The notes below the pieces were generated by a model. That model made no database searches. It saw nothing but the letters and a program-made list of their open reading frames with translations, and was not told the DNA's origin. Positions 50,553-58,805 of a DNA stretch of 64,000 nucleotides are shown piece by piece (the first letter of the stretch is position 1; each line of letters begins with the position of its first letter). The DNA is from CAVSZB01 sp964420395. Lineage in GTDB: Bacteria; Krumholzibacteriota; Krumholzibacteriia; LZORAL124-64-63. Where the stretch lies: NCBI GenBank assembly GCA_964420395.1, contig CAYQTJ010000004.1, positions 4,657-68,656 of the forward strand, in the 5' to 3' direction. A program made the position numbers and the translations under genes.

Positions 50553-52402
50553 GCGCCCCCGCCGGCGGTCCGCACCCGGCCGCGCCGCCCCCCGCCGCCT
50601 GCGACGTCATTCTGGTCACCGACTGCGGATCGACCTCGACGAAGGCGATCCTCGTCGAGCGCCGCGACGGACGGTTCCGCCTGACCGCCCGGGGCGAGGC
50701 GCCGACGACCGTGGAGGCCCCCTGGGAGGACGTCACGCGCGGCGTGCGCAACGCGATCGCCGAAGTGTCCGAACTGTCCGGCCGGCGGCTCCTCGACCCC
50801 GCGACCGGCGCCCTGCTCCGCCCGGCGCGCGACGGCGAGGGGGTGGACCTCTTCCTCAGCACCAGCAGCGCCGGCGGCGGGCTGCAGATGCTGGTGGCGG
50901 GAGTCGTGCGCAACATGACCGCCGAGAGCGCCGAGCGGGCCGCGCTGGGCGCCGGGGCCATCGTGATGGACGTCATCGCGTTCAACGATCCGCGCCGGCC
51001 GCACGAGCAGATCGAGCGGATCCGGCAGCTTCGTCCCGACATGATCCTGCTCAGCGGCGCCGTCGACGGGGGCAGCACCAGCCACGTGGTCAAGCTGGCG
51101 GAGCTGGTCGCCGCGGCCGAGCCGCGGCCGCGCCTCGGCGGGGCGGGCGAGCTGCCGGTCGTCTACGCGGGCAACGTCGACGCGCGGGCCGCGGTCGCCG
51201 CCGCCTTCGGCGGCCGGGTGGACCTCGTGATGGTGGACAACCTGCGGCCGGTCCTGGAGCGGGAGAACCTCGGTCCGGCGCGGGAGAAGATCCACGACGT
51301 CTTCCTGGAGCACGTCATGGCGCGGGCGCCCGGCTACCTCGCCCTGATGGCCATGTGCGACCATCCGATCATGCCTACGCCCGCGGCCGTCGGCATGATG
51401 GTGCAGTCGATCTCGGCCGAGGGGGGGCGCGACGTGCTGGCGGTCGACATCGGCGGCGCCACGACCGATGTCTTCTCCGTCTTCGACGGGCAGTTCAACC
51501 GCACGGTCAGCGCGAACCTGGGGATGAGCTACAGCGTGGCCAACGTGCTGCGCAGCGCGGGGCTGGAGAACGTGAAGCGGTGGGTGCCGGCGCCGATCGA
51601 GGAGCGCGACCTGCGGGATCGCCTGCTCAACAAGATGATCCGCCCCACGACGCTCCCGCAGCTGATGAGCGACCTGCTCGTGGAGCAGGCGGTGGCCCGG
51701 GAGGCGCTGCGCCTCGCCTTCGCGCAGCACCGGGCTTTCGCCACGCGACGCCTGATGGGGGTCCACCGGCGGCGCACCATCGGCGACGCCTTCCGGCAGG
51801 ACGACGAGGACCAGAGCCTCGTCAACCTGCTGGACCTCGACCTGCTCATCGGATCGGGCGGGGTGCTCTCGCACGCGCCGCGCCGCGCGCAGGCGGCGCT
51901 GATGCTGGTGGACGCCTTCCTGCCCGAGGGGCTGACCAGGCTGGCCGTGGATTCGGTGTTCATGCTGCCGCAACTCGGGGTGCTCAACGGCGTCCACCCG
52001 GTCGCGGCGCACGAGGTATTGGCGAGCGACTGCCTGATCCCGCTGGGCTCCTGCCTGGCGCCCGTCGGTCCGGCGCTCCGGCCCGGCAGCCCGCTGGCGC
52101 GCGTGACGCTGGCGCTGGAGAGCGGCGCCACGCTGGAGGCGCGGGTGCTGGCGGGGGAAGTCGAACTGCTGCCGCTGGCGCGCGGCACGCGGGCGCGGCT
52201 GCGGGTGGAGCCGGGCCGCGGCTTCGACGTCGGGCGCGGCCCCGGCACCCCGCTCGAGACCGATGTCGCGGGGGGCGAGGTGGGCCTGATCCTGGACGGC
52301 CGCGGCCGGCCCCTGGCCTGGCCGGCGCGCGAGAGCGAGCGCCTCGATTGCCTGCGGCGGTGGCATGCCGCGCTCGACATCTACCCCGAGGGAGCCGCGT
52401 GA
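50549..52402 (+). CDS. MutL/GlmL-family ASKHA ATPase
   Basis: A 617-residue protein of the glutamate-mutase L family. The first ATPase signature ILVTDCGSTSTKAILVERRDG lies near residues 25-45, the second VLAVDIGGATTDVFSVFDG near 295-315. Also seen are FLSTSSAGGGLQMLVAG, ILLSGAVDGGSTSHVVKLAEL and a phosphate-2-like ANLGMSYSVANVLRSAG. MutL/GlmL is thought to be a chaperone-like reactivator associated with B12-dependent mutases in clostridia. Here no MutS/MutE or other B12 enzyme is encoded nearby; instead the partners are membrane proteins. The GTG start overlaps the previous stop, and the next gene's GTG overlaps its own. Confidence 0.88.
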   Translation: MSAPAGGPHPAAPPPAACDVILVTDCGSTSTKAILVERRDGRFRLTARGEAPTTVEAPWEDVTRGVRNAIAEVSELSGRRLLDPATGALLRPARDGEGVDLFLSTSSAGGGLQMLVAGVVRNMTAESAERAALGAGAIVMDVIAFNDPRRPHEQIERIRQLRPDMILLSGAVDGGSTSHVVKLAELVAAAEPRPRLGGAGELPVVYAGNVDARAAVAAAFGGRVDLVMVDNLRPVLERENLGPAREKIHDVFLEHVMARAPGYLALMAMCDHPIMPTPAAVGMMVQSISAEGGRDVLAVDIGGATTDVFSVFDGQFNRTVSANLGMSYSVANVLRSAGLENVKRWVPAPIEERDLRDRLLNKMIRPTTLPQLMSDLLVEQAVAREALRLAFAQHRAFATRRLMGVHRRRTIGDAFRQDDEDQSLVNLLDLDLLIGSGGVLSHAPRRAQAALMLVDAFLPEGLTRLAVDSVFMLPQLGVLNGVHPVAAHEVLASDCLIPLGSCLAPVGPALRPGSPLARVTLALESGATLEARVLAGEVELLPLARGTRARLRVEPGRGFDVGRGPGTPLETDVAGGEVGLILDGRGRPLAWPARESERLDCLRRWHAALDIYPEGAA

Positions 52403-53514
52403 GCCACGCCTATTATCCCGGCCTGCGGGCCAGCGAGTGGGTCGCCCTGCGGCGGGAGCGCTTCCTGCCGGTCGAGGGCGAGGTCCTGGTGCGCGAAGGG
52501 CAGACGGTCGCGTCGGACACCGTGGTGGCGCGCACGATCCTGCGGGGGACGCTCACGCCGGTGAACGTGGCGGCCAGTCTGGGGGTCGAGCCGGGCGAGG
52601 TCAACGAGGCGCTCCTGAAGCGCGCCGGCGAGGCGGTGTGCCAGGGCGAGCTGCTCGCCCGCACGAAGGGGGTCTTCGGGCTGTTGCGGGCCGAGTGCCG
52701 GGCGCCGGTCACCGGCACGATCGCCACGGCCTCGGTCGCGACCGGTCAGGTGATGATCGAGGGGCCGCCGCTGCCGGTGGAGGTCAAGGCGCACCTGGCC
52801 GGCACGGTGGTGTCGGTGCGGCCGGGGCGCGGGGCGACGATCGCCGCCGCGGGCACCTGGATCCAGGGGATCTTCGGCATCGGCGGCGAGGCGTGGGGGG
52901 CGATCGTCCTGGGGGTCTCGGCGCCGAGCGAACGGCTGACGGAGAAGGAGATCACCCCCGAGCTGCAGGGCAAGATCGTCGTGGGGGGCGCGCTGGTCAC
53001 GCGTGAGGCGCTGGCGCGCGCCGCGCAACTCGGGATCGGCGCGATCGTCACCGGCGGCGTGCACGCGCTCGATCTGGGCGAATTCATGGGTTGCGAGATC
53101 GGCGCCGGCGTGACCGGCGCCGAGCAGGTCGGCCTGACCCTGATCGTGACCGAGGGTTTCGGCGAGATCGCCATGGCGCGCCGCACCTTCCGGCTGCTCG
53201 GCCAGCGCGAGGGCTTCCTGGCGAGCGTGAGCGGAGCCACCCAGATCCGGTCCGGGGTGCTGCGCCCCGAGATCATCGTGCCGGCGGCGACGGGGGAGCG
53301 CGGCGCGGCGGACGCCGTGGCGGCCGACGGCATCGCCGTCGGCACCTCCGTGCGGCTGGTGCGCGCGCCGCACTTCGGACAGCTCGGGACGGTGGTGGCC
53401 CTGCCGCCCGACCCGTGCGCGGTGGCGAGCGGCGCGGTCGTGCGGATCCTCGAGGCCGAACTGGAATCGGGCGTGCGGGTCACCGTGCCGCGCAGCAACG
53501 TCGAACTGTTCTGA
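52399..53514 (+). CDS. Barrel-sandwich/KOW-like protein of the MutL cassette
   Basis: A 371-residue soluble protein. The N-terminal part has two lipoyl/biotinyl-like (barrel-sandwich) stretches: FLPVEGEVLVREGQTVASDTVVART and CRAPVTGTIATASVATGQVMIEG followed by VEVKAHLAGTVVSVRPGRGATI. The first recalls the N-terminal domain of RnfC. A middle domain has IVVGGALVTREALARAAQLGIGAIVTGGVHALDL. The last about 75 residues look like a KOW/SH3-type barrel: GTSVRLVRAPHFGQLGTVVALP and VPRSNVELF. No Lys in the usual biotin or lipoyl position is evident. I do not recognise a named family. Coupling to the MutL-like gene suggests they act together. Confidence 0.7.
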   Translation: MSHAYYPGLRASEWVALRRERFLPVEGEVLVREGQTVASDTVVARTILRGTLTPVNVAASLGVEPGEVNEALLKRAGEAVCQGELLARTKGVFGLLRAECRAPVTGTIATASVATGQVMIEGPPLPVEVKAHLAGTVVSVRPGRGATIAAAGTWIQGIFGIGGEAWGAIVLGVSAPSERLTEKEITPELQGKIVVGGALVTREALARAAQLGIGAIVTGGVHALDLGEFMGCEIGAGVTGAEQVGLTLIVTEGFGEIAMARRTFRLLGQREGFLASVSGATQIRSGVLRPEIIVPAATGERGAADAVAADGIAVGTSVRLVRAPHFGQLGTVVALPPDPCAVASGAVVRILEAELESGVRVTVPRSNVELF

Positions 53515-53535
53515 GCCGCTCCGCGAGGAGGCCGC

Positions 53536-54354
53536 GTGGACGCCTGGTTTGCGCCGGAAAGCTGGAACCTGGCGCTGTTCGCGCTGGTCGTGGGCGGGAC
53601 GATCATGCTTTCCATCCGCCGGGCCGAACGGGGCCGGCCGCCCCGCGTGCGCCGCCTGCCGGGCGTGGACGCGATCGCGGAGGCGGTGGGCCGGGCGGTG
53701 GAACTGGGGCGGCCGGTGCTGTTCGTGCCCGGCTCGCGCGACCTCGACAACGTGCAGACGGTGGCCGGTCTGGCGCTGCTGGGCGAGGTGGCCGGACTGG
53801 CCGCCCGGCTGGAGTGCCAGCTCCAGGTTCCGACCAGCCGGAGCCTCGTGCTGGCGGCCGCCCGCGACGCCTGCCGCACCGCCTTCATCTCCGCCGGCCG
53901 CGCGGAGGCCTGGCGTGACGAGACCGTCAGCTACGTCTCGGACGACCAGCTCGGGCTGGCGGCGCGCGTGGACGGGATGATCGCCCGCGACCGCCCCGCG
54001 GCCTGCCTGCTGTTCGGCTTCTTCGGCGCGGAATCGCTGCTGATGGCCGAGGCGGGCGCGCAGGCGGGGGCGATCCAGATCGCCGGCACCGCGGAGAAGA
54101 GCCAGTTGCCGCTGTTCGTGGCGGCGTGCGATTACACCCTCATCGGCGAGGAGCTCTTCGCCGCCAGCGCCTGCCTGACGGGTGAGCCGGCGCTGCTCGG
54201 CACGCTGCGCGGACAGGATCTGGGCAAGGCGTTCGCGGCGGCCTGCCTGGTCGCCGGCGCTCTGCTCGCCACGGCCGCCACGCTCACGGACTGGGCGCCG
54301 CTGGTGGCGCTGCGCGCCGCCTTCCTGCGCCTCTTCGAGACGGGGGTCGGCTGA
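53536..54354 (+). CDS. DUF6754-like membrane protein
   Basis: A 272-residue protein with an N-terminal membrane helix (LALFALVVGGTIMLSI), a soluble middle and a C-terminal hydrophobic region (AFAAACLVAGALLATAATL). The middle contains the features I associate with DUF6754: RPVLFVPGSRDLDNVQTVAGLALLGEVA, QLQVPTSRSLVLAAARDACRTAF, CLLFGFFGAESLLMAEAGAQAGAIQIAGT and YTLIGEELFAASACL. The function of this domain is unknown. It starts 21 bases after the barrel-sandwich gene and ends one base before the next start. Family assignment is from memory of its pattern, not a search. Confidence 0.72.
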   Translation: MDAWFAPESWNLALFALVVGGTIMLSIRRAERGRPPRVRRLPGVDAIAEAVGRAVELGRPVLFVPGSRDLDNVQTVAGLALLGEVAGLAARLECQLQVPTSRSLVLAAARDACRTAFISAGRAEAWRDETVSYVSDDQLGLAARVDGMIARDRPAACLLFGFFGAESLLMAEAGAQAGAIQIAGTAEKSQLPLFVAACDYTLIGEELFAASACLTGEPALLGTLRGQDLGKAFAAACLVAGALLATAATLTDWAPLVALRAAFLRLFETGVG

Positions 54355-54355
54355 C

Positions 54356-55051
54356 ATGCGCCGTCGCCTCCCGCGGATCGTGGTCGGGATCGTCGGCAGC
54401 CTGCTGATCCTGAAGGCGTTCGTGCCGCGGCCGGGCGCGGCCGGTCCCACCGAGTGGCAGGCGTTCTTCGCCTACGTCGACGAGAACTTCTCCGTCTGGT
54501 TCAACATCCTTGCCGTGTTCGCCTTCGGCCTGGGGGCCGCGAGCCTCCTGAGGGTCCACGGCGGGCGGGTGCTGCGGCGGCAGCGCGACTGGCCCTATTC
54601 CCTGGCGGGGCTGACCGCCTTCGGGGTGGTGCTGATCGCCGGGCTGGCGCGCGTCGGCGGGGATCCCTCGGACGCCGGCTCGACCGTGCACTGGATCTTC
54701 CGGGCCGTGATCAGCCCGTTGCAGGCGAGCATCTTCGCCCTGCTCGCCTTCTACATCGCCTCCGCCTCCTACCGCGCGTTCCGCGTCCGGTCGCGCGAGG
54801 CGGCGGCCCTGCTGGTGGCGGCGCTCATCATCCTGGCGGGGCGCACGCCGTTCGGCCACTCGCTGACCGACTGGCTGCCGGCGTCGCTGTCGTTCCTGCG
54901 CCTGGAGAACGTGGCGCTGTGGGTGGTGCAGGTCCCCAACACGGCCGGCCAGCGGGCGATCACCATCGGCATCGCGCTCGGGACCGTGGCGATGTCGCTG
55001 CGACTGCTGCTGGGGATCGAGCGCGGCCTGCTCGGGCGGGGGGACTCGTGA
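54356..55051 (+). CDS. Six-helix membrane protein of the MutL cassette
   Basis: A 231-residue integral membrane protein with about six hydrophobic helices (IVVGIVGSLLILKAF, FNILAVFAFGLGAASLL, YSLAGLTAFGVVLIAGLA, SPLQASIFALLAFYIASAS, AAALLVAALIILAG, AITIGIALGTVAMSLRLLLG). The loops hold WQAFFAYVDENFSVWFN before helix two and GRTPFGHSLTDWLPA before the last helix. I recognise no family. The GTG of the next gene overlaps its stop. Confidence 0.7.
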   Translation: MRRRLPRIVVGIVGSLLILKAFVPRPGAAGPTEWQAFFAYVDENFSVWFNILAVFAFGLGAASLLRVHGGRVLRRQRDWPYSLAGLTAFGVVLIAGLARVGGDPSDAGSTVHWIFRAVISPLQASIFALLAFYIASASYRAFRVRSREAAALLVAALIILAGRTPFGHSLTDWLPASLSFLRLENVALWVVQVPNTAGQRAITIGIALGTVAMSLRLLLGIERGLLGRGDS

Positions 55052-55932
55052 GCGGGGGGGGCGAACGGCCGGTGCGGGGATCGGCGCTCTCGTCGCTCGA
55101 CCGGCGCTGGGTCCATGCGGCGCTGGCCGGGGCGATCCTGCTCTCGATCGTGGCGCGGATCCGCTTTCCCGACACCCCGTCGCCGCTCGTGCAGGGGCTG
55201 TACGACCGGGTGGAGAGCCTGCCGGCGGGAGCGCCGATCGTGCTCTCGCTCGACTATTCACCGAATTCCCGTCCGGAGCTGGAGCCGATGGCGCGCGCGC
55301 TGGCGCGCCACGCGCTGCTGCGCGGCCACCGCCTGATCCTGCTCTCGGTCTGGGACACCGGCAACGCGATGATCGAGGAGCTGCGGACCGACGTGCTGGC
55401 CGTCGAGTTCCCCGACCGGCGGGAGGGGGCCGACTGGGTGGCGCTGGGCTACAAGGCCGGGAACGAGATCCTGATCAACGCCATCCGGGACAACTTCGGC
55501 TCCATGTACCGCACCGACCTGCGCGACAGCCTGCTCGCGTCGCTGCCGGCCCTCGCGGGGGTGCGCGGCCTCTCGGACTGCGGGCTGATCGTGTCGCTGT
55601 CCGGCGGGTCGCCCGGCCTGAAGGAGTGGATCCTGTTCGCCGGCGACGTGACCGGCGTGCCGGTGGCCGGGGGCTGCACCGGGGTCGGGACGCCGGAGTT
55701 CCTGCCCTATTTCCCGCGGCAGTTGATCGGTCTGCTGGGCGGACTGAAGGGGGCCGCGGAGTACGAGGCGGCCCTCGAGCGCGGGCATCCCGACTTCCCC
55801 CAGCGCACCATGGCCGCCACGGACGGCATGGGACCGCAGTCGGTCGCGCACACGGTCATCATCGTCTTCATCCTCCTGGGCAACGCCGGCTACCTGATCG
55901 AGCGGCGGCGCCGGCGGCGGGGGTCGCCGTGA
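55048..55932 (+). CDS. Membrane protein with a central extracytoplasmic-like domain, MutL cassette
   Basis: A 294-residue protein with one N-terminal helix (AALAGAILLSIVARI) and one C-terminal helix (VAHTVIIVFILLGNAGYLI) flanking a soluble domain of about 200 residues. That domain begins APIVLSLDYSPNSRPELEPMARALARHALLRGHRLILLSVWD. It also has DWVALGYKAGNEILINAIRDNFG and VAGGCTGVGTPEFLPYFPRQLIGLLGGLKGAAEYE, the most motif-like segment. No family recognised. The arginine-rich C-terminus after the last helix suggests that end is cytoplasmic. Overlaps at both ends keep it in the cassette. Confidence 0.7.
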   Translation: MSGGGERPVRGSALSSLDRRWVHAALAGAILLSIVARIRFPDTPSPLVQGLYDRVESLPAGAPIVLSLDYSPNSRPELEPMARALARHALLRGHRLILLSVWDTGNAMIEELRTDVLAVEFPDRREGADWVALGYKAGNEILINAIRDNFGSMYRTDLRDSLLASLPALAGVRGLSDCGLIVSLSGGSPGLKEWILFAGDVTGVPVAGGCTGVGTPEFLPYFPRQLIGLLGGLKGAAEYEAALERGHPDFPQRTMAATDGMGPQSVAHTVIIVFILLGNAGYLIERRRRRRGSP

Positions 55933-56621
55933 GCGGCGGGCTGCACCCGAGCGGGAGCCTGGAGGTGTGGGTCGGCGCCTGCCTGACGCTGATGGTCTTC
56001 AGCTTCCTGTGGCGGGACAATCCCTTCTACAAGTTCGCCGAGCACGTGCTCGTCGGCGCGTCCGCCGCCTACGTGATGGTGATCAACTTCTGGAGCACCC
56101 TCTGGCCGAACGCGATCGTCAAGCTCTGGCCGGCCGCGGAGCGGGTGGTCAATCCGGAGGCGGTACCGGGGTCGCCCGAGCCGGTGGTGCTGGTGCCGGT
56201 CGCGCTGGGCCTGCTGATGCTCTGCCGCCTGCACCCGCGGACCGCCGCCTGGAGCCGCTGGCCGACCGCCTTCGCGATCGGCGTCAGCGCCGGCACCAAC
56301 CTGCTGCGCTACCTGCAATCGGATTTCCTCCTGCAACTGCGCGCGGCGGCGGCGCCGAGCCTGGTGGTCCTGCACGGGGGCCGGCTGCAGCTGGGGGAGA
56401 GCCTGTCCAACATCGTGCTGCTGGTCGGTACGCTGTGCGGCCTCGCCTACTTCACGTACACCCGCGAGCACCGCGGCCCGCTGGGCCGGATGGCCCGCTT
56501 CGGCATCGGTTTCATGATGGTGACTTTCGGAACCTCCTTCGGCTACACCGTGATGGCGCGTATATCCTTGCTGGTAAGCAGGTTGCACTTTCTCGTCGGG
56601 AACTGGCTCGGCCTGATCTGA
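55929..56621 (+). CDS. Multi-helix membrane protein closing the MutL cassette
   Basis: A 230-residue integral membrane protein with five or six helices (VWVGACLTLMVFSFLW, EHVLVGASAAYVMVINFW, VVLVPVALGLLMLC, TAFAIGVSAGTNLL, NIVLLVGTLCGLAYFTY, GIGFMMVTFGTSFGYTVM). Loop elements include RDNPFYKFAEH after helix one. It starts at GTG overlapping the previous stop and is followed by a hairpin at 56629-56651 and a fresh promoter, so it ends the transcription unit. Unrecognised family. Confidence 0.7.
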   Translation: MSGGLHPSGSLEVWVGACLTLMVFSFLWRDNPFYKFAEHVLVGASAAYVMVINFWSTLWPNAIVKLWPAAERVVNPEAVPGSPEPVVLVPVALGLLMLCRLHPRTAAWSRWPTAFAIGVSAGTNLLRYLQSDFLLQLRAAAAPSLVVLHGGRLQLGESLSNIVLLVGTLCGLAYFTYTREHRGPLGRMARFGIGFMMVTFGTSFGYTVMARISLLVSRLHFLVGNWLGLI

Positions 56622-56628
56622 ACCCCGC

Positions 56629-56651
56629 CGCCGGCCGGGCGCCGGCCGGCG
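56629..56651 (+). terminator. Hairpin after the MutL cassette
   Basis: CGCCGGCC (56629-56636) pairs with GGCCGGCG (56644-56651) around a 7-base loop, 8 bases after the last stop codon. No T tract follows. Confidence 0.45.
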
Positions 56652-56685
56652 CTACAGGTCGCGCGCCGGGCGGCCGAAGATAAAG

Positions 56686-56715
56686 TTGACGGCCCAGGGT
56701 CCGTATCCATAGACT
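56686..56715 (+). promoter_or_regulatory. sigma70-type promoter of the TPR-aroQ genes
   Basis: TTGACG, 18-base spacer, TAGACT, about 25 bases before the ATG at 56741. Confidence 0.5.
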
Positions 56716-56740
56716 GGCGCCCCGCGTCAGAGAGGGCTTC

Positions 56741-57664
56741 ATGCTGGATTCCGGCACGAATATCGAGCGGCAGATTCAATTCTATCAGCGCAAGTACGAG
56801 CTGAATCCGCACTCGCGCGCCTTCGCGCCGCTGGCCGACCTCTACCGCAAGGCAGGACGGCTCGAGGAGGCGCTGGAGGTGCTGGAGGCGGGACTCGCCG
56901 AGCATCCCCAGTACGTTTCCGCGCTGGTGATCATGGCCCGTTGCCACGTCGACGCGGGACGCGCGGCCGAGTCCGGCGAGGCGTTCACGCGCGTGCTGGC
57001 GCTCGACCCGGACAATCTCGTCGCGCTCAAGAGCCTCGCCGAGATGGCCCTGGCCGGCGGTGACGACGCCCGCGGCGCCTCGTTGCTCGAGCGCGTCGTC
57101 TTCCTCGACCCCACGGACGAACCCGCGGCGGAGCGTCTCGAAACGTTGCGCGGCGGGGCGGTCGCCTCGCCGGCCGGCCCCGAGGAGACCGGGCAGGCCG
57201 CCGAGCCTCCCGAGGCGCCGGAGCACGCCGCCGTGGCGCTCCCCCCGCCCGCCGCCGAGGCGGAGCATGCGCCGCAGACCGCCGTCGCGACAGCGCCGGA
57301 GGCGGTGGCGGAAGCCGCCGCGGCCGCGCCGACGCCGGACGGCGAAGGGGTGTCGGACCGGGAGGCCGTCTCTCCCGTGCAGGAGCGCCAGTCGTTCGCC
57401 ACGCGGACCCTGGCGGAGATCTACCTGGCCCAGGGCTATCGGGAGAAGGCCCTGACGGTCCTGCGCGAGATCCTGGCGCGCCATCCGGACCGCGAGGACG
57501 TCGCGGCGAAGGTCGCGGAAATCGAGAGCCAGCCGCCCGCCGCCGTTCCCGCCGGCCCCTCCGCGCCGCCGTCGGCCGCTTCGCCGCCCCCACCGGCGAC
57601 CGAGAACCGGCTGCACTTCGAGGCGTGGCTCGGCCGCGTGGCCAAGCCGGAAGAGGGCCCTTGA
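56741..57664 (+). CDS. Tetratricopeptide-repeat protein
   Basis: A 307-residue soluble protein. Residues about 10-135 form three to four TPR units, for example AFAPLADLYRKAGRLEEALEVLEAGLAEHPQYVSALV and FTRVLALDPDNLVALKSLAEMALAGGDDARGASLLERVVFLDP. A Pro/Ala/Glu-rich linker of about 70 residues follows, then one further TPR (FATRTLAEIYLAQGYREKALTVLREILARHPDREDVAAKV) and a Pro-rich C-terminus ending in a short helix. It probably scaffolds protein contacts; partners unknown. Its stop codon overlaps the TTG start of aroQ. Confidence 0.88.
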   Translation: MLDSGTNIERQIQFYQRKYELNPHSRAFAPLADLYRKAGRLEEALEVLEAGLAEHPQYVSALVIMARCHVDAGRAAESGEAFTRVLALDPDNLVALKSLAEMALAGGDDARGASLLERVVFLDPTDEPAAERLETLRGGAVASPAGPEETGQAAEPPEAPEHAAVALPPPAAEAEHAPQTAVATAPEAVAEAAAAAPTPDGEGVSDREAVSPVQERQSFATRTLAEIYLAQGYREKALTVLREILARHPDREDVAAKVAEIESQPPAAVPAGPSAPPSAASPPPPATENRLHFEAWLGRVAKPEEGP

Positions 57665-58113
57665 GCGATCCGATCCCGGTTTCCATCCTGAACGGCCCCA
57701 ACCTGGACCAGCTCGGACGGCGCGAACCGGCCCTCTACGGCCCGACCAGCTGGCCCGAACTGGTGTCGCTGTGCGGGCAGTGGGCCACGGCCGCCGGGCT
57801 GCGCGCCGACGTGGAGCAGGCCGACGGGGAAGGGGAGCTGATCGCCCGGCTGCACGCGGCCGGTCGGTCCGCCGCCGGCATCGTCCTGAACGCCGCCGCC
57901 TACAGCCACACCTCGGTCGCCCTGCGCGACTGCCTGCTCTGCCTCCAGGTGCCGGTCGTCGAGGTCCACCTGACGAACCCCCTGCGACGAGAGCCGTTCC
58001 GTCGCACCAGCCTCATCGCCGACGTCGTGGCCGCGACCGTCCAGGGTTTCGGCGTGGACGGCTACCGCCTCGCCATCGAGGGGCTGGCAGGGCTCCTGCG
58101 CCAGCGTCGCTGA
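57661..58113 (+). CDS. aroQ: Type II 3-dehydroquinate dehydratase
   Basis: A 150-residue enzyme of normal length starting at TTG that overlaps the TPR stop. It dehydrates 3-dehydroquinate in the shikimate pathway. Motifs: ILNGPNLDQLGRREPALYG (with the catalytic Tyr loop), VLNAAAYSHTSVALRDCL (usually NPGAxTHTSVAL, here NAAAYSHTS with the catalytic His kept), and VVEVHLTNPLRREPFRRTSLIADVV. The Pro-Gly to Ala-Ala change in the active-site loop is unusual but conservative in size. No other shikimate gene is nearby. Confidence 0.9.
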   Translation: MSDPIPVSILNGPNLDQLGRREPALYGPTSWPELVSLCGQWATAAGLRADVEQADGEGELIARLHAAGRSAAGIVLNAAAYSHTSVALRDCLLCLQVPVVEVHLTNPLRREPFRRTSLIADVVAATVQGFGVDGYRLAIEGLAGLLRQRR

Positions 58114-58136
58114 CCGGCGCGCCGCCCATCCTGGCG

Positions 58137-58165
58137 TTGCCAACCCCGCCGCGGAATGCTATCAA
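58137..58165 (+). promoter_or_regulatory. sigma70-type promoter of the efp-accB genes
   Basis: TTGCCA, 17-base spacer, TATCAA. The predicted start is near 58172, about 48 bases before the TTG start of efp. Confidence 0.6.
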
Positions 58166-58219
58166 TAGGGGCGCTCGCGGCGGTTGAAGACGATTCTTCA
58201 GGAAGAAAGCGAGGCGGTG

Positions 58220-58777
58220 TTGGCCTCCACCAGTGATTTCCGCAATGGCATGGTGATCCGCTTCCGCGAGGGGCTCTGGTCCATCGTGGAATTCCAGCAT
58301 GTCAAGCCGGGCAAGGGTGGCGCCTTCGTGCGCACCAAGCTCAAGAACGTCGAGACCGGCCGGGTGGTCGAGGAGACCTTCCGCGCCGGGGAGAAGGTCG
58401 AGGAGGTCCGCATCGAACGGCAGGACTACCAGTACCTGTACCGCGAGGCCGATTTCCTGACGTTCATGAACCTGGCCACCTACGAGCAGATGCACCTGCC
58501 GATGGAGAACATCGAGGATGTCGTCCCCTACCTGAAGGAGGGGGAGAAGGTCATCCTCGTCCTGCACGAGGAGCGTCCTCTCGCCGTGGAGCCGCCGTAC
58601 ACGGTCGAATTGAAGGTCGTCACCACCGATCCCGGCGTGCGCGGCGACACCGCGCAGGGCGGGTCGAAGCCGGCGACCATGGAGACGGGCCTGGTCGTGC
58701 AGGTCCCGCTCTTCATCGAACAGGGGGAGGTGCTGAAGGTCGACACGCGCACCGGAAAGTACCTGGGCCGCGTCTGA
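58220..58777 (+). CDS. efp: Translation elongation factor P
   Basis: A 185-residue EF-P of standard length. It rescues ribosomes stalled on polyproline. It begins LASTSDFRNGMVIRF and keeps the modifiable-loop region KPGKGGAFVRTKLKN with Lys at the tip. It has the three beta-barrel domains, including VVEETFRAGEKVEEVRIERQDYQYLY and the C-terminal signature PLFIEQGEVLKVDTRTGKYLGRV. The TTG at 58220 is chosen because it gives the canonical N-terminus and has GAGG 5 bases upstream; an in-frame TTG at 58184 would add 12 atypical residues. Many proline-rich proteins here would need it. Confidence 0.95.
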   Translation: MASTSDFRNGMVIRFREGLWSIVEFQHVKPGKGGAFVRTKLKNVETGRVVEETFRAGEKVEEVRIERQDYQYLYREADFLTFMNLATYEQMHLPMENIEDVVPYLKEGEKVILVLHEERPLAVEPPYTVELKVVTTDPGVRGDTAQGGSKPATMETGLVVQVPLFIEQGEVLKVDTRTGKYLGRV

Positions 58778-58805
58778 GTCCGGCCCGACCCGCGGAAAGG
58801 AAGCC

